Shown piece after piece: positions 33,993 through 46,800 of a stretch of 64,000 nt of DNA (position 1 is its first letter; every line of letters starts with the position of its first letter). Under the pieces are notes generated by a model. The model was not told the origin of the DNA and did not search any database. It saw nothing but the letters and a program-made list of their open reading frames with translations. A program made the translations under genes and the position numbers. The stretch spans positions 1,738,632 to 1,802,631 of the forward strand of contig OZ034973.1 in NCBI GenBank assembly GCA_964030785.1, written 5' to 3'. Origin of the DNA: Siderastrea siderea (taxonomy: Eukaryota; Cnidaria; Anthozoa; Scleractinia; Rhizangiidae).

Positions 33993-36933
33993 CTACATGT
34001 CCTCGTCATCACTAAAAAGCTCTTCAAAATCAATTTCTAGTTCATCGTCTTCTTCTCCGTCCTCCGCCTCCTCAACAGTTTTCTGCAGCAAGTCAACAAG
34101 GGACGGGGGAAGCACAGGCCCGTTCGACCACACAGGCTCTAAAATACCTTCCTCGGTCTTCTCCCAACCGTGGCCAGGATCGTAGGGTTTTGGGCGCCAG
34201 AAGATCGCTTCGTGAGCTCGTTTGTAGTTAGCGAGGCGGTAGTTCACTCTGCCAATGTGTGGAACAAGGCTGTCTCTGCAAGGAGGAAGCCGGGAGAGGT
34301 CCACTTTAGATTTTGTTGTCAGAACCTCGTTTTCCCCTACCATCTTCTTTAGCATAGCGCTACGTACACTATCTACAGACTTCTCCCGGGCGTGGCCATA
34401 CATCAGGCATGTGAATGCCTCCAATTCTTCCCTTGTGCTTTGATCTACAGACCACTCATCACCGAGTTTTCTAAACAAAGAACAACAACAACAACACTAT
34501 TTATAATATAAAATCCATGCTGCTCGACTAGAAATATAATGGTGTAGTATTATGTGCTAAAACTATCATCTTAAGAAAACACTCTCACCTAAACGCAGCA
34601 TGGTACCTTGGATGTTTTTGTAGCTTTTTCAAGGGTCCCACCTTACCCTTGCCCTTAAATGCACTCGTTACATCTTCTCCAGTGAAAACGTACAGACCAA
34701 GCATCGTAGTACAGTAGTCAGCTCCTTTCGATTCTGATAGCTCACTGACGTTTACAATTTGACGATGCTTTCCTGACCCAGTATCCAGGTAGATGGTGAG
34801 TGGGATGGAGTGAGCGTAGTGAAGGAGGATAAACAATATGTCAGAGTCGGGTGTTCTAACCACAGCTGACTTGTACCCAAGTTTGACAGCATAATTGAGG
34901 TACAGCACAACTCGTGTATCCGTCTCCTCCTGGTTCGACTCAAGCTCGTGGATCTCGCTTACAGTCACCTGAAATTTGTCATTGTGTCAGTTATGATTAA
35001 ATATTGTAGTAATTTGCATTTGATGAGAATAGAAACAGCCTTTGAATTTTGATATACTTACGTCGCCATCTGATGTGGCCAGCTGGTACGCCTTGCCTTC
35101 CATCACTGCCACAGCTGTCCCACATTTGTCGAGCCGAGATGCTGCTGCCTTGTCCCCCCATACGCGTAGTAGAAGCTGACAGAACTGTAGCTTATTCTCC
35201 TCATTTGCAAGGAAGAGCTTGAAGTCAACAGGCTTCCTTGTTGACTTCCCCTCTATGATATAACGCTGTGAGAAACCACGACGAAGTCTCTCCTGGGCTT
35301 TGATAGAGTCAGCATGGTAAGAATCAGTTGAGAAGACAAAATTCTTCTTAGCCACCATCTGATCTAGGACCTGGAGGCATATCTCACCAAACTTTGGCGG
35401 GAGGTTTTTTAGGGCGTGAAAAAGCGCGTTGCCATCCTGAATGTAAATGCTATCGGTTGGATAAGGTACTTCCTCAGGGGCATCTTCCATCAAATAATGT
35501 AGCCAAAGGAGAATGTACTTTGGAAACTTCCACTCTCCCTTCGTTGAAGCACGGCAGATGTCCTGGAAAGGAAAAGGGAGTGATAAGCATGGTTTTAGAC
35601 TGCAACAAAAAGTAACACGACGTGTTACTTACAGCAAAAAAGTAAAGGAGTAAAGTAATAAAGGAGGGATATGTAATACCTGGCCTATAGAAAGCACGAT
35701 ACGTCCAGTCTTCCCACACCTCTCCACATCTGAATCACCAGAAATAACATAATTCAGAAACTTTAGAAGGTCAGAGGGGAGAACTTCATCTGATGACTTG
35801 ACTTCCAGATCGTCTGCTGAAGGAGGCCATGGAAGTGGCTTTGCCTCTATAAATGCCCGCTGGATTGAACTGCGAAGGAGTAGAGCAACATCCTGGTACT
35901 TGTCTTTGGATCCCAGTTGATATGCGAAGGAAACTGCCTCTGCCACCGAGATACTTGCACTGTAGACCAGGTTATACGTTATACACCCTTTGTCGCCTGG
36001 GTTGACCTTGGCAAAGGCGATCTGCTCACGAATTGCATGGTTTTCAATTCGTGCTTTTAACTTTTCCCCCCTGTATTCTGCATTGGGGAAACCATTCCGC
36101 TCTAACTCTTTGATGTAGATAAGACGCAGAGATGAAAGCAACACGACTTTCTTCTGCCCAATGACGGAGTCTTGAATGAAATCAAGCACAGCAGTAAATG
36201 CTTGTCTATGCACGGATGCCTTACGTTCCTGATCTGTTTCAAGTTTGTCACTGTTTAGAGTTCGAGCAGTATCACGCAGGTAATTGGCGTACATCAAGTT
36301 AAACGAGTTGCGACAGGATGGGTGAAATTGTGCCTCTCTCGCAAATAGGTCTTCGCCTTGAACCTTGCGATGTAGACGGCTGTTACCTAGTTCAAGGGCT
36401 CGAGGCTCAATCTGTTTCCAGATAGGTTCCTTCAGAGTTCCGTCCTTGTCCTTAAACATTGGAAACTTGATGCATCGCTCTGTTTTTCCATGCATTTTCA
36501 CTTCAAGCTTATCACAGAAAATGCACTCTGGAGAAAACAGCCACATAGCAGATAAAGATGACGCTTTACGAGGAGAGCGTGTTGTTGTTGCACTTTCGCT
36601 AGGTGTTGTACTACACTTCAACCGATCTTGGTTTTTGGTAAACTTCTGATAACAACCTCGATGGTAGCCAATTACTTCTAAATTTACACCAGCAAGAGTG
36701 TCTGGGATCTGATTACAGATATCTTCCATGCGATGTGGTGAATCTCGAGGTTCCATGAGGCATCTGTGCCGAATATCATGTAAATAAGATAGCTTCTCAG
36801 TTGCAGACCCCTTGACATTATTAAGTGGTGTGAAATCACCATGCTGAATACCACTCACGTGTAAAATACAATGCACTGCAGCTTTCTTTCGAAGAAATTC
36901 TTGTCCATCAGCGTTATCACATTTACGTTTCAT
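33993..36933 (-). CDS. Transposon-encoded protein with Cys/His N-terminus and FEN1/XPG-like (PIN) nuclease domain
   Basis: Exons 35680-36933, 35062-35562, 34589-34968 and 33993-34470 join to 870 residues. The first half has paired Cys/His motifs, likely zinc-binding: GYHRGCYQKF near residue 93, PECIFCDK near 135, and AQFHPSCRNSF near 205. From residue ~455 the FEN1/XPG order of acidic motifs appears: IQDGNALFHAL (D461), FVFSTDSYHADSIK (D498) with ERLRRG, NQEETDTR (E599, E600, D602), TPDSDILFIL (D626, D628) and FTGEDVTSAFKGKGK (D684). These match FEN1's DASMSIYQFL, VFDG, GEAEA, EDMDCL and LGCDY followed by GIG. In FEN1 these residues hold two metal ions for flap cleavage. The C-terminus is very acidic (EEDDELEIDFEELFSDDEDM). 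Similar uncharacterised proteins are, from memory, multi-copy in invertebrates. Nuclease activity and any role in transposition are inference. The hairpin CGCTGTTATT...AATAACAGCG lies just beyond the stop. Confidence 0.75.
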
Positions 36934-37371
36934 CTCTTAAAAATTGCAAGAATGTGTTTTCTTGCACGATTTAAGCAAATCAAAAGCTTTAAAGTACAGT
37001 TCTTTACGGCTCATCCAAAAGAACTTACATACGCCGCCATGTTGGATTTAATAAGAAGGACTGCGCGTGCTCCGTTTTTCTAGTTACCAGGCCTCCTTCT
37101 ACCGGGTGCCTGACAGCTTTTGTTATCTTTTTCTAAAGTTTTTTTTAACCTTTACTCTTTCGTAAAAAAACAACTGCAAATAAACCTAAATCATATTTAA
37201 AAACTACAACAAATGGCTTCACATGTTTTTATTTAAGATCGAAATGACATTGGATTCTAATTCTAAATTATTTGGATTTTTCAAGTGTTTCTTATTTTAA
37301 TTTAACAAGAAAGTTAAAACTATTAATTAACTTTCTAAATTGATTACTCGAAGAAATAATGCACTGTTCTA

Positions 37372-37603
37372 TGTCCAGTTCAAAAGTGATTGTCGATAAT
37401 AAACTTTTTGAAAAATCCAAGATGGCCGCCAAGATGGCTGAACAAGATGGCCGCCAAGAAGGCCGCCAAAACGAGGCCTTGGGACAATATTTTGAGATGG
37501 GAACATAAAATTTCGTTTACTAGACATCTTGAGGATTGCAAAAATGTAGGTTAGAAAAATACATCATATGGGTGCATGGGAACCCTATCTTCCAACTCGA
37601 CTA
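37372..37603. repeat. Right TIR of the 4.2-kb transposon
   Basis: Inverted partner of 33422-33650. It carries AAGATGGCCGCCAAGATGGC and AAGATGGCCGCC near 37421-37465, then runs out to TATCTTCCAACTCGACTA at 37603. The gene's transcription probably starts between this TIR and the ATG at 36933. Another ATGGCGGC motif (minus strand) lies near 37035. Confidence 0.85.
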
Positions 37604-38484
37604 TTACCAAAACCTCTTATTGCTTTCTTTTGTCTGTTAGGGCATGCGCACTGTAGACTATTACACTTTCACGAGTTAGGTAAAAGCACAGTGTTATTGC
37701 CATTTTCGACATTTTGTAGCAGCTCAGCAGCTTTGCAAGTGCAAAGAATACTAAGCATCCTTATTGAAGATGTGTTATAAATTGAATAACTTTTGGAAAA
37801 AAGACTGATGGTGAATTATTGCCGCTCATTGATCATAGCGCTATAGAATCAGACAGAATAGAGTAAAAACCCCTGTATGACATTATTAAATTTTAATAAT
37901 ATTTAAATGTTAATATTGCGTAAGCCAAAGAGTTTAAAATGAGTCACAAACTGCGACAAACGCGTCAGTTCAATTTGTGGCCAATATTACAGAGGGTAAC
38001 ATGTGTTCTTAATATTTCAATTTGTGATAGGTGAGTGATTACAAAATGCAAAAAGCGTCACAAAAATAATAGGGGCCGGTTTTTTAATCAAAGTCTAGAC
38101 GAGGCTTATAACAAAACCACGGTCTTAATCGATTTCAGTCTGGCATACCCAAATATGTAAGCCTTCTTTACCGTAATAAATGTCAAGCAGGCATGTAGCA
38201 CAGACTACTACGACATTTATTTCCTATAAATGACCCATTTGTAAAACAGATGTAGAGGTTTATTTGTTGCCTTCAACCACGGTCTAAATGTTTTTACAAA
38301 ATGCGACAAGTATTTCAAAATTCTGTTCTATGTTATGACAAAGTACAAAAGTACGTAAGTTCGCAGCTCCTACAAAGAATACAGAAACGAAAATAGGAGA
38401 ACCATGGTGTGTGTACGTTTTATGGGGGCCTACTCTTCTGAAAAAAATTTATTTATTTTTCCTCTGAAATACCGGAAAAAATGT

Positions 38485-38633
38485 AGCCTAGTACCCAGGC
38501 GTTCCCCTCCCGCTCACTCGACTCGACTTGGTGCGAAATATCGTGACGTCACCAAATGAGGTCCCCTTCGGTGACGTCACGAAATTTCGCGCCAAGTTGT
38601 GCGAGCAAGAAGAGAACGCCTGGGTACTAGGCT
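38485..38633. repeat. Hairpin MITE
   Basis: AGCCTAGTACCCAGGCGTTC (38485) is complemented by GAACGCCTGGGTACTAGGCT (ending 38633). The inner arms hold GCGAAAT and TGACGTCACC/GGTGACGTCA around GAGGTCCCC. The repeat may mark a 149-bp element. Confidence 0.7.
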
Positions 38634-41600
38634 GTAGAAAATGCATCCAGTACGGTCAAGCGACATGAAAAATTCTATTCCCTGCCAAGACACTTAAGGG
38701 TGTTTTGTCTAAGTTCTCTAAAAGAAGGCTTTCAATTCATTTACTTGAAACCAATCCCCTTACTTTCGATAGCGACTAATTCGTGTTTTCAAAGGGTTAT
38801 TTGCCTGCAGAAACTTGGTTCCTTTCATGAGTAAACTCCTCGATTTTTAACGAGGACATCGTACAAAGCTTTTAGTTAATTTCGACCATAAGGACAAAAT
38901 AGGATTTAAAGCCCCTGAGATCCTCCATACTAGGTTCTTCGCGTCTCCGTAAGAAGTCTTGTTAATCATTTACGTTAGATAAAACTTCTATAAACTGAGA
39001 GCAATGAACTCTTCGGTACACAGAAACGACGATAAGTTCGGCTATATACGTAAACAAATACACATACGCAATACCAGCTAAAAGATCATGGCTTTTATAT
39101 GTTATGATGAATTAACTGCATTGAGATCGGTTTGAAAATCACAACACAAAGGACGGACAATTGAGCGCGCATACAGTGCCTTAAAAAACTACAGTGAGGT
39201 ATAATCCAGGCGAAAAAGTAGCACACCTTAGCTTTAGAACGAATGCGTTGTCTAGACAGTTGCAAGTGCCAAATAAACTATTCTAAAATGAAAAAATGTG
39301 CGTTACCTTTCGGCTAATGATCCTGATGCGAAAATCCACGATTTTGTATTATAGTAGCGCTTCTCTGCTCCGGCTGAAGAGTAAACTGTTTTTTTTCCTT
39401 TGAAAACCGAGTATAATAAAGGTGTTAGTAAAGCTCTACAATGATTGAAGTCAATGTCAGAACACAATAAACAGATTTTAATGAAAGCCAAAGTCGTTTA
39501 CTTTAAATCTGTCTACTTATTACAATACGGACTACATTAATTAATAAAAATAATGTTTTTTGATGTCCTTTTTGACCTGGATCATTCTTTTCAGTTTATT
39601 TTTATAAGTGCTATTGTCTAAACCGTGGAAAGAGATAAAAAAGAAACGTAGAGTAACACGTCATTTCAAAAGGTCGTATTTCCAGAAGGAAGAATGTTTC
39701 GGCAAAAACTAGGTATCAGAAACCTTGACCGACAAATAAAACCTCGTGTGAATTTATAGTGTAACATCAGATGCGACACACATCATAAAAACTTGTCATT
39801 AGCGTGAAAAACGGAGCTTTTAACGGAAGTAAAATGAATATTGGAGATATTTGCCGAACAAGGATAACCGAAAAATGTTTACCTTACGCTAGATCATGAA
39901 ACCGGCCAACTAAACAACAAGTAAATATAACAAATGCTCCCTTTTTGATAACCAGCCCGTGCCGTTCATTGGATGTCTAGCTGTCTGGCTGGATGTATTT
40001 TAGACTGAAACGCTAAGCTGATAGGAAATGGCTTAAAAACTTGGAATATCTTTTGCATCTGATCGCATGCCAAACAATCACACCTAAAATGCAATATAAA
40101 TAAATAATCGGGATCCGAAAAAAAGTGCTCTTTCTTGTTCGAATTTTTTAATTAACTGCGAACGCTTTTAGTCTGTGTGCTAAGAAAGAGTTTCTCAGTG
40201 AATTAATTTTCTTAATACCCAATTTAAAATACCTCAGAGGTTAGAAAATTCAAGTGAGTGTGAGGAAACTAAAAGGAAAAAAAAAACACTTATTTCCTCG
40301 CTTTCCGTCACCTACAGCCCCTACACTTGAATAAACTATAACATTTATTGCCATGGTTTTTTTTTTGCACATTTGACATCGTTTTTCTCTCCTTTATCTC
40401 AAATTAAAGTCGAGTGTCTTTTATATGACTGTTACTAGTCTGTGAGAACGGAAATGTAATCTCTTCTCTGATTAACAATCTACCGCAGTTACAAAAATGT
40501 TTGGATATAAAGACAGTCATTATCACGAGCCTGACAAAAAGACCCCACACGAACTTCAATTTACTTTAGTAAATTAAAGATTTTTCCCAGTTCGTGCCAC
40601 TGTGTTAAAAAAATTAAACTTGCTCATCGTGCAATTTTCACCTTTTAATTCATAACTGAACACTTAAGCTGCTTTGTAAACTCGCTTTTTCTCCCAAAGG
40701 CGCTCAAAATCGACACAAGAAACAAAATTTAAAATGTCGCCGAATAAACAGCATTAATCACTGTTTATGATATAAGTTTCATTTGAAAAGTCACATTTGG
40801 AGGTTTGGAGTGCACACTTTTAAAGATAGGAAAGTTATAACTGGACGAGTAGACTCCGATTTCACTAAGGTTTGATTATTGGAGCCTTCTTTGGACGATG
40901 TGTCGCGATGAGTATCGAGTCAATTTTCTAATTCCGAGTCTTCTTCGCAGTTGTTCTTTTTAGAGTAACATTGACGCAAACTATGTTGCTTTAATTGTGG
41001 ATGATATTGATAATGATGACGAGCTCCTCAGTATTGTGGTGTTTAACTTCTAACGGACTATCTGTGGTGTTCTGATAATTCGAGGAATTTTCCCACTCTG
41101 CTAGGGCGTTGGTGCGTATTTGCTTCGAGGAACATGGCAACTGAGCTTGCAACATGGGGAGCTTTGGTGGGCTCTGGATTTCACAGCAAGAAGTAATTCA
41201 AGGCGCGAAGTTCTGTCAATCTATTAATGATCTTGCGGTTAGTTCGGTTCCACGGGTGGTATAATAAATTGACATTCTACTGTAACATGTTAATTTACAC
41301 ATCAAGCATATGCATGTGCAATCACTGTCGGCAATAAATTTCGCCAACTAAAATGTTCTTCGGTCAGTAGCAAAACGCATGATTTAGATGCGTGCGGGTA
41401 TATTTTGAAACCAAATCTTGTCCGTTTTGATTGACGGTCTACATAACGAACGCAAAAGTCTATGCCTTGATGTATGCATTATTTATAGTTTTCAAATGAC
41501 TATACTTTGGGAAACAGAGTACAGTATTTAGTACGGGGACAAGTCAAACAGAACCTCGCATACATTTCTGTTTGTGACAAGGTATTATTTTGCGATGCAT

Positions 41601-42382
41601 TTCAACTTTCATGTGAAATTCAAATTCGACGTTTTGTACACCCGGTGTACACCGAACACTAACAATGTACTCACCAACCCGGGCTCGCCAATCAGTTTGA
41701 CCTGAGTTTGATCTGTTTGATGACGTTCCCTCATAAATTATCCCTCCCGGCCACAATCAATTGTCTACCATGTACCATACTTCAATGTACAATATATACA
41801 AAGCTTTCACACAGGAAGAGAGTCAATTCGTAGATCTGATTGGTGTTGAAGACTAATAAGTTAAAAGGCTACAAAATCATTAATGTTCTACTTGAGCGGA
41901 AATAACAATCTACAGAGGACAATGAGTTTACTGTGTCACTGGTAGGCTTGATAAAGTAGAGCCATGGCGTCTATCGCGCGTCGTCCGAGTATCCTTGGTA
42001 GCTTTCCGCATGTTTCCAGAGTTACTGGCTATAATCGGGACCTAGGAAAGCACTGGTATGTAGTCACTAAACTTGTGTACGGCTTAAGGCTTAAGATGAA
42101 TTTGCTAAGAGCGAAATTTTCACCACTTTCCTGACGAAATACACTGTAGCATCAATACATCGGAAGCCCGCCAAGCGAGGTTGTGACTTCAGCAGACAAC
42201 CAAGCCATAGTTTCGTTGTGTCGTCGTTTGAGCTTTATGCCAGATTGCCGGCCTCGGCAGCGAGAGTTGGCTCGCTCCTCAAAATTTGGCCCTGTTGTGG
42301 AAGCGGTAAAAGGAATTGCTTTGGACTATGACTCACCGTGTAGTTTTGGCGGGAAAATCTTCGAGTTGAATCACAGTGCCCT
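38634..42382. other. Non-coding stretch
   Basis: AT-rich with no supported gene. One short candidate first exon is noted at 41964-42055. Open frames near 41544-41756 and 42183-42404 have no recognisable domain. Confidence 0.5.
41964..42055 (+). CDS. Possible first coding exon, unassigned
   Basis: GCCATGGCG is a strong start context. The frame encodes MASIARRPSILGSFPHVSRV and eleven more residues, then meets a GTATGT donor at 42056. The surrounding DNA is CG-richer than average. No downstream exon could be matched before the minisatellite at 42.4 kb. It may be chance. Confidence 0.15.
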
Positions 42383-43815
42383 TTTAGGAAGCATATACCC
42401 ATAGATAGAGGTAATTTTGCCTTTGCATTACTCTGCTCTGTGCCCTTTTAGGTAGCACATATCCAAGGACACAAGTAATTTTGCCTTTGCATTAATCTGT
42501 TCTGTGCCCTTTTAGGTAGCACATACCCATGGACACAAGTAATTTTGCCTTTGCATTAATCTGTTCTGTGCCCTTTTAGGTAGCACATACCCAAGGACAC
42601 AAGTAATTTTGCCTTTGCATTAATCTGTCCTGTGCCCTTTTAGGTAGCACATACCCAAGGGTTCAGTTAATTTTTCCTTCGCATTAATCTGTCCTGTGCC
42701 CTTTTAGGTAGCACATACCCAAGGGTTCAGTTAATTTTTCCTTCGCATTAATCTGTCCTGTGCCCTTTTAGGTAGCACATACCCAAGGACACAAGTAATT
42801 TTGCCTTTGCATTAATCTGTTCTGTGCCCCTTTAGGTAGCACATACCCAAGGGTCCAGTTAATTTTTTCTTCGCATTAATCTTTTCTGTGCCCTTTTAGG
42901 TAGCACATACCCAAGGGTTCAGTTAATTTTTCCTTCGCATTAATCTGCTCTGTGCCCTTTTAGGTAGCACATACCCAAGGACACAAGTAATTTTGCCTTT
43001 GCATTAATCTGTCCTGTGCCTTTTTAGGTAGCACATACCCAAGGACACAAGTAATTTTGCCTTTGCATTAATCTGTTCTGTGCCCTTTTAGGTAGCACAT
43101 ACCCAAGGGTTCAGTTAATTTTTCCTTCGCATTAATCTGCTCTGTGCCCTTTTAGGTAGCACATACCCAAGGACACAAGTAATTTTGCCTTTGCATTAAT
43201 CTGTCCTGTGCCTTTTTAGGTAGCACATACCCAAGGACACAAGTAATTTTGCCTTTGCATTAATCTGTTCTGTGCCCTTTTAGGTAGCACATACCCAAGG
43301 GTCCAGTTAATTTTTTCTTCGCATTAATCTGTTCTGTGCCCTTTTAGGTAGCACATACCCAAGGGTTCAGTTAATTTTTCCTTCGCATTAATCTGCTCTG
43401 TGCCCTTTTAGGTAGCACATACCCAAGGACACAAGTAATTTTGCCTTCGCATTAATCCGCTGTTCTGTGCCCTTTTAGGTAGCACATACCCAAGGGTTCA
43501 GTTAATTTTTCCTTCGCATTAATCTGCTCTGTGCCCTTTTAGGTAGCACATACCCAAGGACACAAGTTAATTTGCCTTCGCGTTAATCCGCTCTGTGCCC
43601 TTTTAGGTAGCACATACCCAAGGGTACGGTTAATTTTGCCTTTGCATTGATCTGCTCTGTGCCCTTTTAGGTAGCACATACCCAAGGGTACGGTTAATTT
43701 TGTCTTTGCGTTAATCTGCTCTGTGCTCTTTTACATAGCATATACCCAAGGGTACGGCTAAAATTAATCTGCTCTGTACGGCTAATTTTGCTTTCGCAGC
43801 ATATAAATACCCAAG
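42383..43815 (+). repeat. 62-bp minisatellite, about 23 copies
   Basis: The unit is roughly 61-62 bp and contains GTGCCCTTTTAGGTAGCACA, TACCCAAGG and (TTT/TTC)GCATTAATCTG. Two main variants alternate: AAGGACACAAGTAATTTTGC and AAGGGTTCAGTTAATTTTTC, with GGTCCAG and GGTACGG subtypes. The first and last two copies are diverged, as is usual at array edges. The order of variants is not random: GGTTC, GGACA, GGACA recurs twice around 42.9-43.25 kb. No frame is open through the array. Confidence 0.92.
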
Positions 43816-46800
43816 GGAACCAATCGCGCGCGCGTCACGATTCTATGCAGCGGGCGATTTTCGCGCTGGCTCGCGTTCTTTTTAATTTCCTCGACTGTCC
43901 CTAAGCGAAAAGAGATATTGCTCGTAATGTGTACATGAGCCGAACCTAATCAGAATCAACAAGCAACCCCTTTTATATCGGAGACGCTAGAATGTAACTG
44001 ATAATTAACGTTACGGTTATGCGCCGTCTTGATAACTCCGCTCTTGCGGAAACTTTGTTTTATAAAGGGTCACCGGGGGTGAAATATAAACCCAGCTGAT
44101 GTACACATCTCACGCACCGCGCGCCGGCTTGAGTCAGTATTAATATCTCGGAATTATTCACGCTGGTGGTCCAGGGAAATTTAAACAGAAGAAATCGAAA
44201 ACCACGTAAAGCAGCGGAGAAACTCAATGCCCAGGTTAATGCTACTTTGATGTATGCCCAGGATCCAGAGAAGCGATGCCCCGATGGCCTTCGATGTCGA
44301 GTCACGTCAACAAGGTCGAATAAACAGTAGCAAATATTGCGGTGAAATTTATCTCACAAGCAGGCTAGCTCTTTGGCTTATGTCTTATGCAAGCGACAAA
44401 AGGGTACTTGTCCCGCCTGTGCCTGCGAAGTAACTACTCTCTTTGTTTGTTTGTTTTTTTAGTAGAAATCAGTTTAGTTACTTGATAAAAATAAGTTGCA
44501 ATCAGGTTAAAATTTCACTGCGATCTTGTTTTCATTAGTCATACAAAGGAACAGACGAAAAGAAATTCAACGAAACCAAGCCAAGAAATTTCTAGCAAAC
44601 ACTTGATCCACGCCGGCTTTCACGATGTAAGGCAAAAAAATGCCCTGCAAAGGATGTTAAAAAAGCGAATAAATTTCTCGATCTTATGCGAAAAATTACG
44701 CGTGACCTGCGGCCAGACTCTATTTCCGTTCGGTTAAACAGGCCCGCGGTAACCGTAGAGCAAGAAAAGTTTTTAGCGGACGACCAAATAAGAGGAAATA
44801 TAAAGGACGCTGCTAAAATTGGGCCCGATAGAAGATTATATTGCGCGCTTTAGTTTCCTTTTTTTTCTCTTCTCTGTTTGTCAACGGGTCTCAATAAATT
44901 GTAATTATCTGTCAACATTGTCATATTTTGCAGCAAGAAGCTAACACCTCGTTTCATTCTTATGAATCCTTAAGGTGACAAATCATGGCGTTAAGTTACT
45001 GTTAATATTAACTGAGGGGGGATTCAATCCCCCTTCAGCTAATTTGCATAACAAATCCTGAAGCGATCAAAGCCTGTCATGCCCAGAAAAAATGGGCGTG
45101 CTAGTTTTCCCGAGTCTCCATGCGAAACAGAAAACCGAATACTTTAATTTCCTATCGCTTAGCCGTTTTCTGCCAGTTTCAGGCGAGAATTGCACTGTCA
45201 AATATGATACCATTTTAGCATTAAACATGTTTTAAAGAATACAGTGTTTTGGCTACTACCGATTAATTTTAGTCTAATTTCAAATTATTTGCATAAGTGT
45301 CGAATTACTTATGACTTTTCTCCAACCGGATCATGGTTTTATTTCTCAGGGCAGGTTTCAGTTATATATGGAACAAATCATTATTTAAACAGGTTCAAAG
45401 GTTTGCTGACTGACGGGAAATAATCTGTATATAACTTGGGCTGTGCATTGTAATGTACAAAGTGGCTCTAAGTTTTTAGACTGTAGATGAAATCCTTAGG
45501 CGTGATCACGTAACCGAATAAAGCACGGAGCAGTATTTTCTATAGCACCCTTCTCTTCATTTATCAATATTTTGAAAAATGATTTCATGACAAATTTTCG
45601 CTTTTTTGAGCTGGTTGCATGGGGTTAATGGTCAGAGGTGAGAAACGTTTTTCTAACCGTGCAAATTCAGTTCGCAGTGATTTGCGTTATTGAAGACGTC
45701 TCCGAAATTGTCATTAAATGACATTTTAGTCGATAGCAAAATAACGCTTTTAGGAAATACAAATTATAAAGCAAATAAAAGAGTGCACCTCCTGTCTTCT
45801 TCAAAGTCCACTCGCTAAAGGGCCTGCGTGTGGCGAACTTAATTCTGTATTGAATACAACCGGGTTGTTATTTTTATTTTTCATATTTCGCTTGTCTGTC
45901 AAACCCTGAAAAGATGTTCTTTTAGCAACAAGACACGATGAAAATTATATCGGCTGTATAGTAGTTTATCCTGCAGTGTCAATATCTGAACAAAATGGTT
46001 GTTTCGTTCTCAGAAATGGAAAAGAAAAGTAAAATCGAAAGGATAAAAACTATGTTATCAAGCATAAATCTATTAATCACAAAGACGAGTAGAAGAGTTA
46101 CTACAGAAATCTGTAGAAAGATCTCCACTACTAAAGTTTAAACAACACAGCAAATAACGCAGTTTACCATACCTTTGTCTTGACAGTTGATTTTTTTTTT
46201 TGTATAAACAAACGCATCCGTCGATATTGTTTTCAAGTATTTCTGTTAACCATTTTAACGTATTTCTTCCTGAAAGAACTCAGACTTGCCTCTGATCAAT
46301 TCGGAATTCCAGAATAAACTGCCGATCAAATTTAAACACGGCCAAATTTCATGTCAAAGCTTGTGATCCGAATTATACTCGCAAACGTCACACGGGCGGA
46401 TTGACGTCCGACAAATATATTTCCCATTAAATGACTTATAATGAAAATTACTGTCGGTGCTAATGCATTTTTCATGGGTCCCTTGGGCCAGTTAGACGTC
46501 GTTTGCTTTTAGCTTACATATATTGAATATATTCTTCAAGAGTTAACGTTTTATGTAATGGAGACCCCATAGTTAGAAGGCCATTTGAATTGCTTTTTTT
46601 TTCTCTCTTTATCACTGACGTGGTGTGTCGGCGACGGCAGAAACCATGCAAGTAGAATTGCAGCAACGTCAGAAAATCAGGTTTTTAATTCAACATAGTT
46701 AGGGGTTTAAAGCCTTGATCAATCTGTCATGTTTTATGGGGTAGAGTTTTCTCTTTTAACTCCCTGAGCCGGCTAATGAACTCGGATAAGCCAATCGCTT

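Larger units (their letters stand above)
33422..37603 (-). mobile_element. 4.2-kb DNA transposon with ~230-bp TIRs encoding a FEN1-like nuclease protein
   Basis: The terminal inverted repeats span about 33422-33650 and 37372-37603. They start TAGTC(T/G)AGT(A/T)GGAAGATAGG and continue through GGTTCCCATGCACCCATATG into a block of GGCGGCCATCTTGG repeats. TTA flanks both ends (33419-33421 and 37604-37606), a 3-bp target duplication. The only coding sequence is the four-exon minus-strand gene at 33993-36933, fully between the TIRs and without stops or broken splice sites, so the copy looks young. The TIRs are about 85-90% alike by eye. The TTA duplication is the Harbinger pattern, but no DDE transposase is seen. 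I cannot name the superfamily. Confidence 0.8.

Noticed and set aside
34170..36649. Plus-strand frames across the transposon gene
   Set aside because: Shadows of the four-exon minus-strand gene; Ser-rich products come from its acidic tail.
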